DNA of 64,000 nt from an uncultured Acidimicrobiales bacterium (GTDB lineage Bacteria; Actinomycetota; Acidimicrobiia; Acidimicrobiales; SHLQ01): NCBI GenBank assembly GCA_938038785.1, contig CALHTB010000011.1, positions 1 through 64,000 of the forward strand. The letters run 5' to 3'. The notes under the pieces were generated by a model. It was not told where the DNA came from. It was given only the letters and a program-made list of their open reading frames with translations, and did not search any database. How positions within the stretch are numbered: the stretch's first letter is position 1; every line of letters begins with the position of its first letter. Below are positions 49,930 to 58,199 of this stretch, piece by piece. The position numbers and the translations under genes were made by a program.

Positions 49930-51024
49930 ATGTTCAAGTTACGCAAGATCTGGTTGCTTCTCGCAGCACTTGCTCTCATTGCTGCGGCCTGCGGTAGTGA
50001 CTCCGACCCGGTTGACACCGGATCGGACGACGGTGAGGCCATGGAAGAAGACGGCGAGGCCATGGAAGACGATGGCGAAGCGATGGCTGATGGGCCAGAG
50101 GTGCTTAACGTCGCATACTTCTCAGGCTGGCCACTTCCACCGCAGATCGGTCAAGCCGATGGCAGCTTTGCCGAAGCCGTAGGCGTCGACGAGATCAACT
50201 GGGTCGCACTGCCTGACGGCGGATCGATGGCCGATGCGATGATCGCCGGCGACATCGATATTTCGTACTCAATTGGTCTGACCCCGTTCGCTGTAAAGGC
50301 GACCGAGGGAGCCCCAATCACAATGGTTGGTATCGCCGTTTCTTACGCAGACGCCGACAACTGTTTCGTGCAGGGCGACCTTGGCTATGACCGAGACAAC
50401 GCGTCGGTCCTTGAAGGAACCACCGTGTTGACGCCAATTGGCAACATCACCCACTACAAGCTGTTGAACAGCTTGGAGTTCCTGGGTCTCGACACCGGCT
50501 CGCTCGACATCCTTCCACACGAGTCCGGCGACGCTACCGCTGCCGCCTTTGCTGCTGGTGATATCGATGTCGGCTGCGCCTTCGGTGGCCCGCTCGTCAC
50601 GATGGCCGACGCCGGTGGCGTGCCATTGCTCACCGGTGATGAGGTCTCGAACGAAGTTGGAATCAAGACCTACGACGTAACCGCAGTGCGAAACGACTTC
50701 GCCGACGCTCATCCTGAGATCGTCACCAGCTTCCTGGCTGCCAACGACGACTTCAACCAGGCATGGGCTGGCGATCCTGACACCAACAACCCAATCATCG
50801 CTGACGCCGCAGGTATGGAAGACGTCGGTAACTTCCTCTCCGGCGAAACCTGGTTCACTTTCCCAAGTGTTCAGGACCAGCTGAGCGATGAGTGGCTTGG
50901 CGCAAGCGTCGCTGAGGTCATGCTCGAGCAGCTCACCTTCTTCGAAGAGCAGGGCGAGATCACCTCGGTTGCTGACGATTACAGCCAGTTCATCGACACG
51001 AGCTTCCTTGAAGCTGTCGGCTAG
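49930..51024 (+). CDS. ABC importer substrate-binding lipoprotein (TauA/SsuA/NMT1-like)
   Basis: A 364-residue lipoprotein. The signal peptide ends in IAAACGS (Cys is lipidated), then an Asp/Glu/Met-rich tether with three copies of GEAMEEDGEAM-like units, then a periplasmic-type binding domain: NVAYFSGWPLPPQIG, DGGSMADAMIAGDIDISYSIG, GTTVLTPIG. This is the pattern of taurine, sulfonate and thiamin-precursor binding proteins. GGAGGGGA precedes the ATG. It is 80 bp after the aminotransferase and is followed by a strong hairpin. Confidence 0.88.
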   Translation: MFKLRKIWLLLAALALIAAACGSDSDPVDTGSDDGEAMEEDGEAMEDDGEAMADGPEVLNVAYFSGWPLPPQIGQADGSFAEAVGVDEINWVALPDGGSMADAMIAGDIDISYSIGLTPFAVKATEGAPITMVGIAVSYADADNCFVQGDLGYDRDNASVLEGTTVLTPIGNITHYKLLNSLEFLGLDTGSLDILPHESGDATAAAFAAGDIDVGCAFGGPLVTMADAGGVPLLTGDEVSNEVGIKTYDVTAVRNDFADAHPEIVTSFLAANDDFNQAWAGDPDTNNPIIADAAGMEDVGNFLSGETWFTFPSVQDQLSDEWLGASVAEVMLEQLTFFEEQGEITSVADDYSQFIDTSFLEAVG

Positions 51025-51060
51025 AACTACCCGCTAGAAAAACTAGACCGGAATCGTGGA

Positions 51061-51089
51061 GGACGCTTCGGGCATGCCCCGGAGCGTCC
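51061..51089 (+). terminator. Intercistronic stem-loop after the binding-protein gene
   Basis: GGACGCT (51061-51067) pairs with AGCGTCC (51083-51089) around an inner GGGC/GCCC stem, followed by TTCCTT. It lies between the binding-protein and ATPase genes of the same importer, so partial termination or mRNA protection is likely rather than full stop. Confidence 0.55.
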
Positions 51090-51117
51090 TTCCTTGGTTC
51101 TGGAGAAAGCCACACGT

Positions 51118-51921
51118 ATGGAATCGCTTAGTGTTCAGAACGTGGACATGGTCTACAACCTGCCCAAGGGGGGCTCCGTCCACGCCCTGAGTGATGTGTC
51201 CTTTGACCTCGAAGCCGGTCGGTTGCTGACCCTCCTCGGGCCGTCGGGCTGTGGCAAGACCACCTTGCTAAACATCATTGCTGGCTTTCTTGCGCCAACC
51301 GCTGGCCAAGTTTTGCTCGGTGGAGTTCCCGTTACCGGGCCAAGCCGAGATCGAGGAATGGTGTTCCAGCAGGGAGCGCTCTTCGAGTGGCAGTCGGTCG
51401 CAAAGAACATTTCTTTCGGACCCCGAATGAGCGGCAAGAAACACAAAGACGTTCTACCTGAGGTCGAGAGTCTTCTCGACGTTGTTGGGCTGCAGGGTTT
51501 TGGAGACAAGCAGGTCTACGAGCTTTCGGGCGGTATGCAACAGCGCGTCGCTCTTGCGCGATGCCTCGCCAACGACCCCCAGATGATGCTGATGGACGAG
51601 CCGCTCGGGGCGTTAGACGCCTTGACGCGTGAGAAAATGCAGAGTCTGATTCTCAGCCTTTGGGCCGAGACCGGCAAGAGCGTCGTCTTGGTAACCCATA
51701 GCGTTGAAGAGGCGCTCATTCTTGGCGATGTCGTCTTTGTCATGGCGCCGCGCCCGGGACGAATCGAGAAGGTCTACGAGTTGCCCTTCGCAAAGCGAGC
51801 GCTTACCGAAGACCCTCGGACCCTCAAAGCTGGTGACGACTTCCAAGAAGTAAAGGAAGAAATCCTCAGCTTCATCTGGGAGATGGAAGAAGAGATCATG
51901 GGAACGGAAGCGGGACAATGA
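51118..51921 (+). CDS. ABC importer ATP-binding protein (TauB/SsuB-like)
   Basis: A 267-residue ATPase. Walker A GPSGCGKTT, signature LSGGMQQRVALARCLA, Walker B MLMDEPLGALD and switch His in VLVTHSVEEAL are all intact; this is the nitrate/sulfonate/taurine ABC subfamily. The start at 51118 is used because the longer frame begins at a TTG. Its stop overlaps the permease start by 4 bp. Confidence 0.92.
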   Translation: MESLSVQNVDMVYNLPKGGSVHALSDVSFDLEAGRLLTLLGPSGCGKTTLLNIIAGFLAPTAGQVLLGGVPVTGPSRDRGMVFQQGALFEWQSVAKNISFGPRMSGKKHKDVLPEVESLLDVVGLQGFGDKQVYELSGGMQQRVALARCLANDPQMMLMDEPLGALDALTREKMQSLILSLWAETGKSVVLVTHSVEEALILGDVVFVMAPRPGRIEKVYELPFAKRALTEDPRTLKAGDDFQEVKEEILSFIWEMEEEIMGTEAGQ

Positions 51922-52877
51922 GCAAGACGGATCGGTCGGATAGAAAGACCGCGGCGTTCGGAGACTCAAGCTCGGTTCGGAGCTTGCCGTTCTGGAGCGT
52001 GCTCTCGGCAGTTGTGTTGATCCTCACGTGGTGGGGCCTCACGACCGCCTGGGGCTTCCCGGACGAATTTCGCGACCAGTTTCAAGCAGCTGCCCTCGCC
52101 GACGGCGATGACCCAAACCTGAGCGATCGCGAGTTCTTTCAGCAATGTCAGCGAGACGCAGTCTGCGACCCTGACACCTCCTATACGCAGTTCGTTTCGC
52201 CGCTCATTTTTCCGAGTATTGGCGATACGTGGTCGGCGGCTGGAGAGCTTGTCACCGAGGGCTACCGAAACACCGCGCTGAGAACCCACACATGGGCGAG
52301 CTTGTGGCGCGTGATGCGCGGGTTGTTCTGGGGGTCGCTCATTGGCATTCCCGTCGGGTTAGCAATGGGCCTGTCGAGTAGGGCCCGTGGTTTCTTCGAC
52401 ACGATCGTCGAAGCGTTCCGGCCAATCCCGCCGCTCGCATTGTTGCCACTCTTTACGCTCAGCTTCGGACTAGGAGAGAAGTCTGCGGTTCCGCTCCTTG
52501 TCTTCGCGTCGATTTGGATCATGATCATCGCCGCCCGTTCCGGCATCCGCAATGCCCAGCTGTCCAAGGTTCGCGCCGCCTACTCCCTTGGTGCGTCAAA
52601 GCGGCAACTGCTGACGAAAGTGCTCATCCCCAACGCTCTGCCGGAGATCTTCACCGGCTTGCGTGTGGCTCTCGGTGTGAGCTGGGGCACCCTTGTTGCC
52701 GCCGAACTTTCCGGCGTTCAAGAAGGCCTCGGCGCAATGATCTCGATCGCCAAGAACTTCTCACGGCTCGATGTCATCGTTGTTGGGATCGTCATCATCG
52801 CCCTGCTCGGCGTACTCATGGATGTGCTACTTCGTTTTCTCGAAGCGGTTCTCATCCCATGGCGCGGCAAGGGTTAA
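51918..52877 (+). CDS. ABC importer permease (TauC/SsuC-like)
   Basis: A 319-residue membrane protein of the BPD_transp_1 family. A cytoplasmic tail is followed by one helix, an extracellular loop of about 70 residues with two cysteines (QCQRDAVCDP), then five helices with the EAA loop AAYSLGASKRQLLTKVLIPNAL. The long loop with its Cys pair is unusual for TauC/SsuC. It forms the channel with the ATPase. Convergent with the beta-propeller gene (6 bp apart). Confidence 0.88.
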   Translation: MSKTDRSDRKTAAFGDSSSVRSLPFWSVLSAVVLILTWWGLTTAWGFPDEFRDQFQAAALADGDDPNLSDREFFQQCQRDAVCDPDTSYTQFVSPLIFPSIGDTWSAAGELVTEGYRNTALRTHTWASLWRVMRGLFWGSLIGIPVGLAMGLSSRARGFFDTIVEAFRPIPPLALLPLFTLSFGLGEKSAVPLLVFASIWIMIIAARSGIRNAQLSKVRAAYSLGASKRQLLTKVLIPNALPEIFTGLRVALGVSWGTLVAAELSGVQEGLGAMISIAKNFSRLDVIVVGIVIIALLGVLMDVLLRFLEAVLIPWRGKG

Positions 52878-52883
52878 AGACAT

Positions 52884-54353
52884 TCACTCCCCGGTGAGAT
52901 CGAGGCGGGGAACATCGATTCGGTACACCTCCGCGTCAATACCGCAGCTGCCCGCGTCGCTATTGAAGTAGACACGACTGAGGTCGCGGTTGGCCACGGC
53001 GTGGGTTTCGGTCCAGTAGTCGTCGCCGCAGTTGTAGGTGTGGGCCAGGTTCACGATCGTGCCGTCCGCGAGGTTCAGCGCGAACACCTTTTGGCAGCTC
53101 CACGCGAACGTCTCTTTGCAGTTGTAGGTGCTGGCCACAACCCAGCCCGGCCGGTCGTAGGCCTTACCCGAGAAGTGGATCGACGTGTTCGCATCGTCGT
53201 AGAGGTCGATGTAGCGGCGGGTTTCGCCGGTCACCAAGTCAACCGCCACGACCCAGCCTCCGTTGGCCGACGCGGTGAAGTCGATGTACACGTAGGTGTC
53301 ATTGCCCGTCGGGCCCACTGCAATGTCGGAGTGTTCGCCACCCTCAAAGACGACCCGCTCGTTCGTCATGTCGAAGTCCCACACCACCGTCTCCTCCCAG
53401 AAGCCGGCCATCACGAAGTCACCCGATGGCGAGGCCGACACGTAGTCGAGCCGGAACTCTACGGTCGGGTCCACGGCCACCGAACCGGCGATGCGGTCGG
53501 TCGCCAGGTCGTAGCTGATGATGCCGACCGGGTCCTCCGCCTCGTTGTAAACAATCCACGCATACCGGTTGCCGTCCATGCTTGGCGAACCTTCAGACCG
53601 GTCGGTCATATAGAGAGCGGTGGGGAAGATGTTCTGTACCCGCTCGGTAAGGTCGGCCAGAACCACCGTGGTGCCGGTGGATACGGTCGACTCGAACAGT
53701 TCGAGGGTGCCGGCCGAGCTGTTGCGGCCTGCAACATGGCGGATCTTGTCGGGGTTGGTTGGGTGCCATTGCGGGTCGCCGTCGGGATGCACCGGCGTCA
53801 CCGCAATGAGCTCGGCGGTCTTGACGTTGTATACGTTGTACGTGGCGTCGCCGTGGTAGGTCATGAACGCTGTCCCGTCAGCATTCTCGGCTTGCCGGCG
53901 GCTGTAGGTGTTGCGGTCAAATCGGGTTCCGTCAGCCGACGTCATTCGAGTTATCGGAAGGCCATAGGCCGGGTCGGGTAGTGTGGCGAGCAGCGATGGC
54001 CGCACCCAGCTCGGGCTAGGCCGGCTGGCGTCTTGGCCCAACACGAGGTTGCCAAGCGAGTCCGTCGGTGCAGGCGTGACAACTGAGGCCGGTGTGTCGG
54101 CTGGCGATGTCGTTACCGGAGCCGCCGACGGGGGAGCGCTGGTCTGCTCATCGAGTTCGTCGTTCCAGGGACGAGTGGTCTGTGAGAAGAGAGCCGGAGC
54201 AAGCTCTGCTGGCGCGTCTGTTCCAGTGATCGCCGCAGCATTAGATTGGACCGCTCGGAAGGCGGCCACGCTGAAGGCTGCGCTGGTTCCGGCGAGCGCA
54301 ACGAGGAGCACGAGCAACATCACTAATGGCCGCGGAAGTTGAGCAGTGGACAT
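52884..54353 (-). CDS. Exported or membrane-anchored beta-propeller-like protein
   Basis: A 489-residue protein. Signal anchor at about 8-28 (LVMLLVLLVALAG), a Pro/Ser/Thr/Ala-rich linker (about 65-110), then a beta-propeller-like domain with repeated blade strands (DGDPQWHPTNPD, GSPSMDGNRYAWIVY, SPSGDFVMAGFW, DIAVGPTGNDTYVY). Several Cys pairs late in the domain suggest disulfides (CKETFAWSC, CGDDYW, CGIDAEVY). No enzyme motif is visible; a binding role at the cell surface is likely. The start at 54353 is used since the upstream extension overlaps the phosphotransacetylase gene. Confidence 0.75.
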   Translation of the reverse strand: MSTAQLPRPLVMLLVLLVALAGTSAAFSVAAFRAVQSNAAAITGTDAPAELAPALFSQTTRPWNDELDEQTSAPPSAAPVTTSPADTPASVVTPAPTDSLGNLVLGQDASRPSPSWVRPSLLATLPDPAYGLPITRMTSADGTRFDRNTYSRRQAENADGTAFMTYHGDATYNVYNVKTAELIAVTPVHPDGDPQWHPTNPDKIRHVAGRNSSAGTLELFESTVSTGTTVVLADLTERVQNIFPTALYMTDRSEGSPSMDGNRYAWIVYNEAEDPVGIISYDLATDRIAGSVAVDPTVEFRLDYVSASPSGDFVMAGFWEETVVWDFDMTNERVVFEGGEHSDIAVGPTGNDTYVYIDFTASANGGWVVAVDLVTGETRRYIDLYDDANTSIHFSGKAYDRPGWVVASTYNCKETFAWSCQKVFALNLADGTIVNLAHTYNCGDDYWTETHAVANRDLSRVYFNSDAGSCGIDAEVYRIDVPRLDLTGE

Positions 54354-54425
54354 GTAGGTAACACGCACGGGGCACACTTCGCGGGGGACAAACAACGTTG
54401 CGTTTCTGCCCGCTAGGTTGTGGCG

Positions 54426-55319
54426 ATGTCTACCTCCGCGTTGCAAGATTCCTGGTTCGAGCGAGCAAAGGCCGAACCAAAGCGAATCGTGCTGGCCGAC
54501 GCCGGGGACGAGCGGGTTACCCAGGCAGCTGAACGCCTCACAGTTGACGGTCTTGCGATACCCATCCTGGTCGACGACCTCGACTCGGTCATTACATCCG
54601 CGGTTGAGAAAGCTGCTGGCGAGCTTGGCGAAAAGGCCGACCTCACCGACCCGCTGCACGTGGCCACTCTGCTCGTGCGCACCGGCGAGGCCGACGGGTG
54701 CGTCGCCGGCGCTACCCGCCCTACTGCCGATGTGCTTCGGGCCGGCATTCGCCTGCTTGGTGTGGCTCCAGGGGCGTCGGCTATCAGTAGCTGCTTCTTC
54801 TTTGTGCTGCCCGATGGCCGCCCGCTTGTGTACGGCGATTGCGGTGTGTTGCCTGACCCCGACGCCGATCAATTGGCATCGGTTGCGATTTCGTCTGCTG
54901 GAACGTTTGCGGCCTTGGCGGGGGAGGATCCACGTGTCGCCATGCTGTCGTTCTCGACGAAGGGCAGTGCCGAGCATCCGCGTGTCGACAAGGTGCGAGA
55001 GGCCACCGCGAAAGCGCAGGCCCTCGCCCCCGACCTAGCACTCGACGGCGAGCTCCAGTTCGACGCTGCGTGGGTGCCAGCAATTGCCGAGAAGAAGGCG
55101 CCTGGCTCTGCGGTTGCTGGTCAGGCGAACGTGTTCATCTTCCCCGACCTCGACTCAGGCAACATCGCCTACAAGATCACCGAGCGCCTCGGCGGCGCAA
55201 TGGCATTCGGTCCACTTCTGCAAGGCGTGGACGGCGTGCTCCACGACCTCTCCCGCGGCTGCTCAGCCGACGACATCGTCAACGTCGCCGTAATCGCCAG
55301 CCTTCAGGCAGCGGTCTGA
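54426..55319 (+). CDS. pta: Phosphate acetyltransferase (phosphotransacetylase)
   Basis: A 297-residue PTA_PTB-domain protein: KRIVLADAGDERVTQAAERL, VAGATRPTADVLRAGIRLLG, SSCFFFVLPDGRPLVYGDCGV, FSTKGSAEHPRVDKVREA, and a C-terminal GPLLQGVDGVLHDLSRGCSADDI. It converts acetyl phosphate plus CoA to acetyl-CoA (or back). There is no acetate kinase next to it. In sulfonate catabolism Pta uses the acetyl phosphate released by sulfoacetaldehyde acetyltransferase, consistent with the upstream taurine-like genes. TAGGTT lies 6 nt before ATG 54426. Confidence 0.88.
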   Translation: MSTSALQDSWFERAKAEPKRIVLADAGDERVTQAAERLTVDGLAIPILVDDLDSVITSAVEKAAGELGEKADLTDPLHVATLLVRTGEADGCVAGATRPTADVLRAGIRLLGVAPGASAISSCFFFVLPDGRPLVYGDCGVLPDPDADQLASVAISSAGTFAALAGEDPRVAMLSFSTKGSAEHPRVDKVREATAKAQALAPDLALDGELQFDAAWVPAIAEKKAPGSAVAGQANVFIFPDLDSGNIAYKITERLGGAMAFGPLLQGVDGVLHDLSRGCSADDIVNVAVIASLQAAV

Positions 55320-55346
55320 CTGCTGGCGGGCCTGGCGTTCAGCGGC

Positions 55347-55379
55347 GCGACGTTTCGGATCGGCAGAGACGAAACTCGG
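55347..55379. repeat. Degenerate dispersed repeat end
   Basis: GCGACGTTTC, ten or so bases, then GAAACTCGG matches the right end of the 101-bp repeats at 32560-32592, with inverted GTTTC/GAAAC arms. The rest of the 121-bp gap holds one GCGAAGC motif (55387-55393) and no gene. Confidence 0.4.
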
Positions 55380-55440
55380 TTAGTGAGCGAAGCGAACGGC
55401 ACGGAGTCGTTGGCGTCGTAGAGATCAGTCAAGCAGCGAC

Positions 55441-56028
55441 TTAGGAGTCGGCCAAACGGCGGATGCCTCGGCACACGATGTCGACGATGTGTTCAAACGT
55501 GTCGTCGAGGTCATGTGGGCTTGGGTGCCCATCGCCAGCTTCGAGGTGGGCAAATCCATGGAACGCGCTGCGCAACGCTCGGGCGGCGTGCACCTGGTCG
55601 ATCGGGCTCAGGTCGTAGCCAATGAGTGCTAGGCCAAGTGTTTCAACGATCGCTTCGACCGCCTCTTCAAGCTCGGCATCGCCCGCGCACGGGTAGCGAT
55701 CGGTGGCCTCGATGAGGCCCGGGCGGTCGCGGACCGCCTGACGCCAGGCGCCACCCATTGCTCGGACAGCGTCGTCGCTCGACACGCCTACCGCGGCCTC
55801 ACGCAGCCGTTCGACGAGTAGTTGGCGTCCCTCGAGGCTTAGGCGCCGTAGGAGGTCGTCATAGCCATCGACATGGCGATAGAGCGCAGGCTGGCTTATG
55901 CCAAGCTCTCGGGCGACTCGGGTAAGTGTTACTGCATCGAGGCCCTCTGCATCAGCGATGCTGCCGGCGGTGGCCACCACGGTTTCGGCATCGAGTTGTG
56001 GTCGGGCATCTCGGTCGGTGTTCGTCAC
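55441..56028 (-). CDS. TetR/AcrR family transcriptional regulator
   Basis: A 195-residue regulator with a GTG start. N-terminal helix-turn-helix at about 12-58 (AVTLTRVARELGISQPALYRHVDG) and a C-terminal WHG/TetR_C-like domain (FHGFAHLEAG). It lies 140 bp beyond the stop of the TRAP operon on the same strand, so it is downstream of it and may or may not regulate it. No binding palindrome was identified. Confidence 0.9.
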   Translation of the reverse strand: MTNTDRDARPQLDAETVVATAGSIADAEGLDAVTLTRVARELGISQPALYRHVDGYDDLLRRLSLEGRQLLVERLREAAVGVSSDDAVRAMGGAWRQAVRDRPGLIEATDRYPCAGDAELEEAVEAIVETLGLALIGYDLSPIDQVHAARALRSAFHGFAHLEAGDGHPSPHDLDDTFEHIVDIVCRGIRRLADS

Positions 56029-56110
56029 GCTGGTTAGAGGGTATCACCAAATCGTTAGACCCAGTTTTGCGACGCATCGTGGCCCAAACCCCAAAGGCCC
56101 AAAACCCCCA

Positions 56111-56143
56111 CAGGCCCGCCCGACCAATGGTCGGACGGGCCTG
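56111..56143 (-). terminator. Rho-independent terminator of the TRAP operon
   Basis: On the minus strand the RNA forms a 15-bp stem with a 3-nt loop; the single DNA mismatch becomes a G-U pair in that orientation. A run with UUUU follows (GUGGGGGUUUUGG). It lies 25 bp after the stop of the large TRAP subunit gene. Confidence 0.8.
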
Positions 56144-56167
56144 CGTAGAGGGAACTGTTGTGGTTTG

Positions 56168-57595
56168 TCAGCCGCCGACCAACACCGAAGGCAGCCACAG
56201 GGCCACCGGCGGGAAGGCCAGCACGACGATCAAACCAAGTACTTGCAATCCCATGAACTGGAACATTCCGGCATAGATGTCCTTCAAGTCCCAATGCGGC
56301 GCAACTCCTTTGAGGAAGTACGCCGATAACGCCACGGGCGGTGATAACCACGCCGTCTGCAGGGTCACCGCAATCAGGATGCCGAACCACACCTTGTTGT
56401 AGCCGAACTCATCGATGACCGGCAGCAAGATCGGGATGAAGATCAGAACGATCGGTACCCATTCGAGCGGCCATCCAAGGATGAAGATCAGCAGCAGGAT
56501 AAGGCCCAGCATGATCAGCCAGTGCACGTTTGCTTCGACCAGGGCGTTGGCCATCGCTGATGCGCTACCCACACGGGAGAAGACACGCCCAAAGAAGTCC
56601 GACGCAACCACCAAGATCATGATCATCGAGGTGGTGAGCATCGTTGACTCGAGCGCACTCTTCAACAGCTTGAAGTCGAGCCTGCGGCTAATAACTGCCA
56701 GTCCGAAGGCACCAGCTGCGCCGAGAGCTGAGCCCTCAACGGTCGTTGCGACTCCGAACAGGATCGAACCCAGTGTCACCGCAATGAGCACCGTTGGCGG
56801 GATGATGCCGAGGAGGATCTCCTTGGCAATCTCTGGCCGCGTCAATGTCTGCTCTTCCTTTGGAAGTGGCGGACCCAAATCGGGCTGGAGGTATGACCGA
56901 ACCATCGCGTAGGTGATGTACAAGCCCGACAAGATCAGGCCGGGGAAGATCGCAGCTGCGAACAGCTCCAATACGTTCACACCGAGCACTGGTGCCATGA
57001 CCACCAACATGATGCTTGGCGGGATCAAGATGCCGAGCGTGCCGCCCGCAGTGATCGCACCAGCAGATAGCCGGGTGTCATAACCGCTTCTGGTCATCGA
57101 TGGGATTGCCATCAGACCAATGAGCGTTACCGATGCTCCAACGATGCCCGTCGCGGCGGCGAAGATCGTCGCTGCGGAGATAACGGCCAGGTACAACGAG
57201 CCTTGCAGGTTGGCCATGGCCAACTGCAAGGCCGTAAACAGCCTGTCCATCAACCCTGCCTGCTCGAGGATGTAGCCCATGAAAATAAACAAGGGCACTG
57301 CCGCGAGCTGGACATTGGTCATGTTGTTGATTGCCGACAGCGTGAACAGGCTGAACACCCTGTCGCCAATCGCCCATGCACCAAACCCGAAGCTCATAAC
57401 CATCAAGGTCTGCGCTATCGGGAATCCGGCGATGATTGCGCCAAAGAGCGCAGCCAACATGATGAATCCGATGGTCTCGGTCGAGAAGTCTGGAAGGACG
57501 CCACCAAAGAAGCTGGCGACCGACGAGACTATCTGTGCGATCCATCCGACTGGCTTGCCGAGCGTCTCGAGAACGGATCCGAGTGTCTCAAGCAA
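56168..57595 (-). CDS. dctM: TRAP transporter large membrane subunit (DctM)
   Basis: A 475-residue protein with about 12-13 hydrophobic segments of the DctM/SiaM family: FIFMGYILEQAGLMDRLF, AATGIVGASVTLIGLMAIP, ITAGGTLGILIPPSIMLV, and WPLEWVPIVLIFIPI. It forms the ion-coupled translocation channel and uses the sodium or proton gradient. Overlaps the small subunit gene by 8 bp. Operon order is P-Q-M on the minus strand. Confidence 0.92.
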   Translation of the reverse strand: MLETLGSVLETLGKPVGWIAQIVSSVASFFGGVLPDFSTETIGFIMLAALFGAIIAGFPIAQTLMVMSFGFGAWAIGDRVFSLFTLSAINNMTNVQLAAVPLFIFMGYILEQAGLMDRLFTALQLAMANLQGSLYLAVISAATIFAAATGIVGASVTLIGLMAIPSMTRSGYDTRLSAGAITAGGTLGILIPPSIMLVVMAPVLGVNVLELFAAAIFPGLILSGLYITYAMVRSYLQPDLGPPLPKEEQTLTRPEIAKEILLGIIPPTVLIAVTLGSILFGVATTVEGSALGAAGAFGLAVISRRLDFKLLKSALESTMLTTSMIMILVVASDFFGRVFSRVGSASAMANALVEANVHWLIMLGLILLLIFILGWPLEWVPIVLIFIPILLPVIDEFGYNKVWFGILIAVTLQTAWLSPPVALSAYFLKGVAPHWDLKDIYAGMFQFMGLQVLGLIVVLAFPPVALWLPSVLVGG

Positions 57596-58199
57596 TTGGG
57601 GCCTCCCACTCGCCCTTACGGAACGCTCGGATGGACTTCACCAGTTCGGAGATGGACTGCAGCAGCCACAAGAAGATGGCGATTGGTAGCACCAGCTTCA
57701 AGGGCCACAACGGGCCATCCCACGGACTCAAAATGGTCTTTTCGCCTTGGTCGATCGATCGCTTCGCGAATGCGATCGACACATCGAGCGCCAAGATCAT
57801 CACGGGGATGAACAGCACGCCGTAGATGAAGATGTCCATCCCGGCCTGCTTCTTGACGCTCCACTTCCGGTATTCGAAGTCTGTGCGGATATGTCCGCTC
57901 CGCTTCAATGTGAAGGCGGCTCCGAGGAGGAAGTGAGTGGCATAGATCATGTAGCCCACGTCTTGGGCCCATGGGATAGATGCTCCAAGGTCCAGGGAAC
58001 GCCAGAGTGCTGACCCACCCAAGACCACCAGGAGTGGGAGGGTCAGCCACGCTGCGGCCTTCCCTACCCACTCACTTAGTGTTCCAATGGCTCGAATTCC
58101 TCCACCGTCCGTGTTCCACGGCTCGGCGATTCCTTCAGCCTCCTCGTCGACCGATACGCCATACCTTGCGGCTACTTCTGCGTCGGTCGTACTTGTCAT
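57588..58199 (-). CDS. dctQ: TRAP transporter small membrane subunit (DctQ)
   Basis: A 203-residue protein with four hydrophobic segments (about 45-65, 80-100, 125-148, 170-190) and the DctQ-typical MIYATHFLLGAAFTLKRSGHIRTD, plus WSVKKQAGMDIF. An N-terminal cytoplasmic extension of about 40 residues is longer than usual. Its start overlaps the stop of the binding-protein gene by 4 bp. Confidence 0.88.
   Translation of the reverse strand: MTSTTDAEVAARYGVSVDEEAEGIAEPWNTDGGGIRAIGTLSEWVGKAAAWLTLPLLVVLGGSALWRSLDLGASIPWAQDVGYMIYATHFLLGAAFTLKRSGHIRTDFEYRKWSVKKQAGMDIFIYGVLFIPVMILALDVSIAFAKRSIDQGEKTILSPWDGPLWPLKLVLPIAIFLWLLQSISELVKSIRAFRKGEWEAPIA

Noticed and set aside
54354-54977. N-terminal extension of the beta-propeller gene
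   Set aside because: It is antisense to the phosphotransacetylase gene, and a signal peptide begins exactly at 54353.
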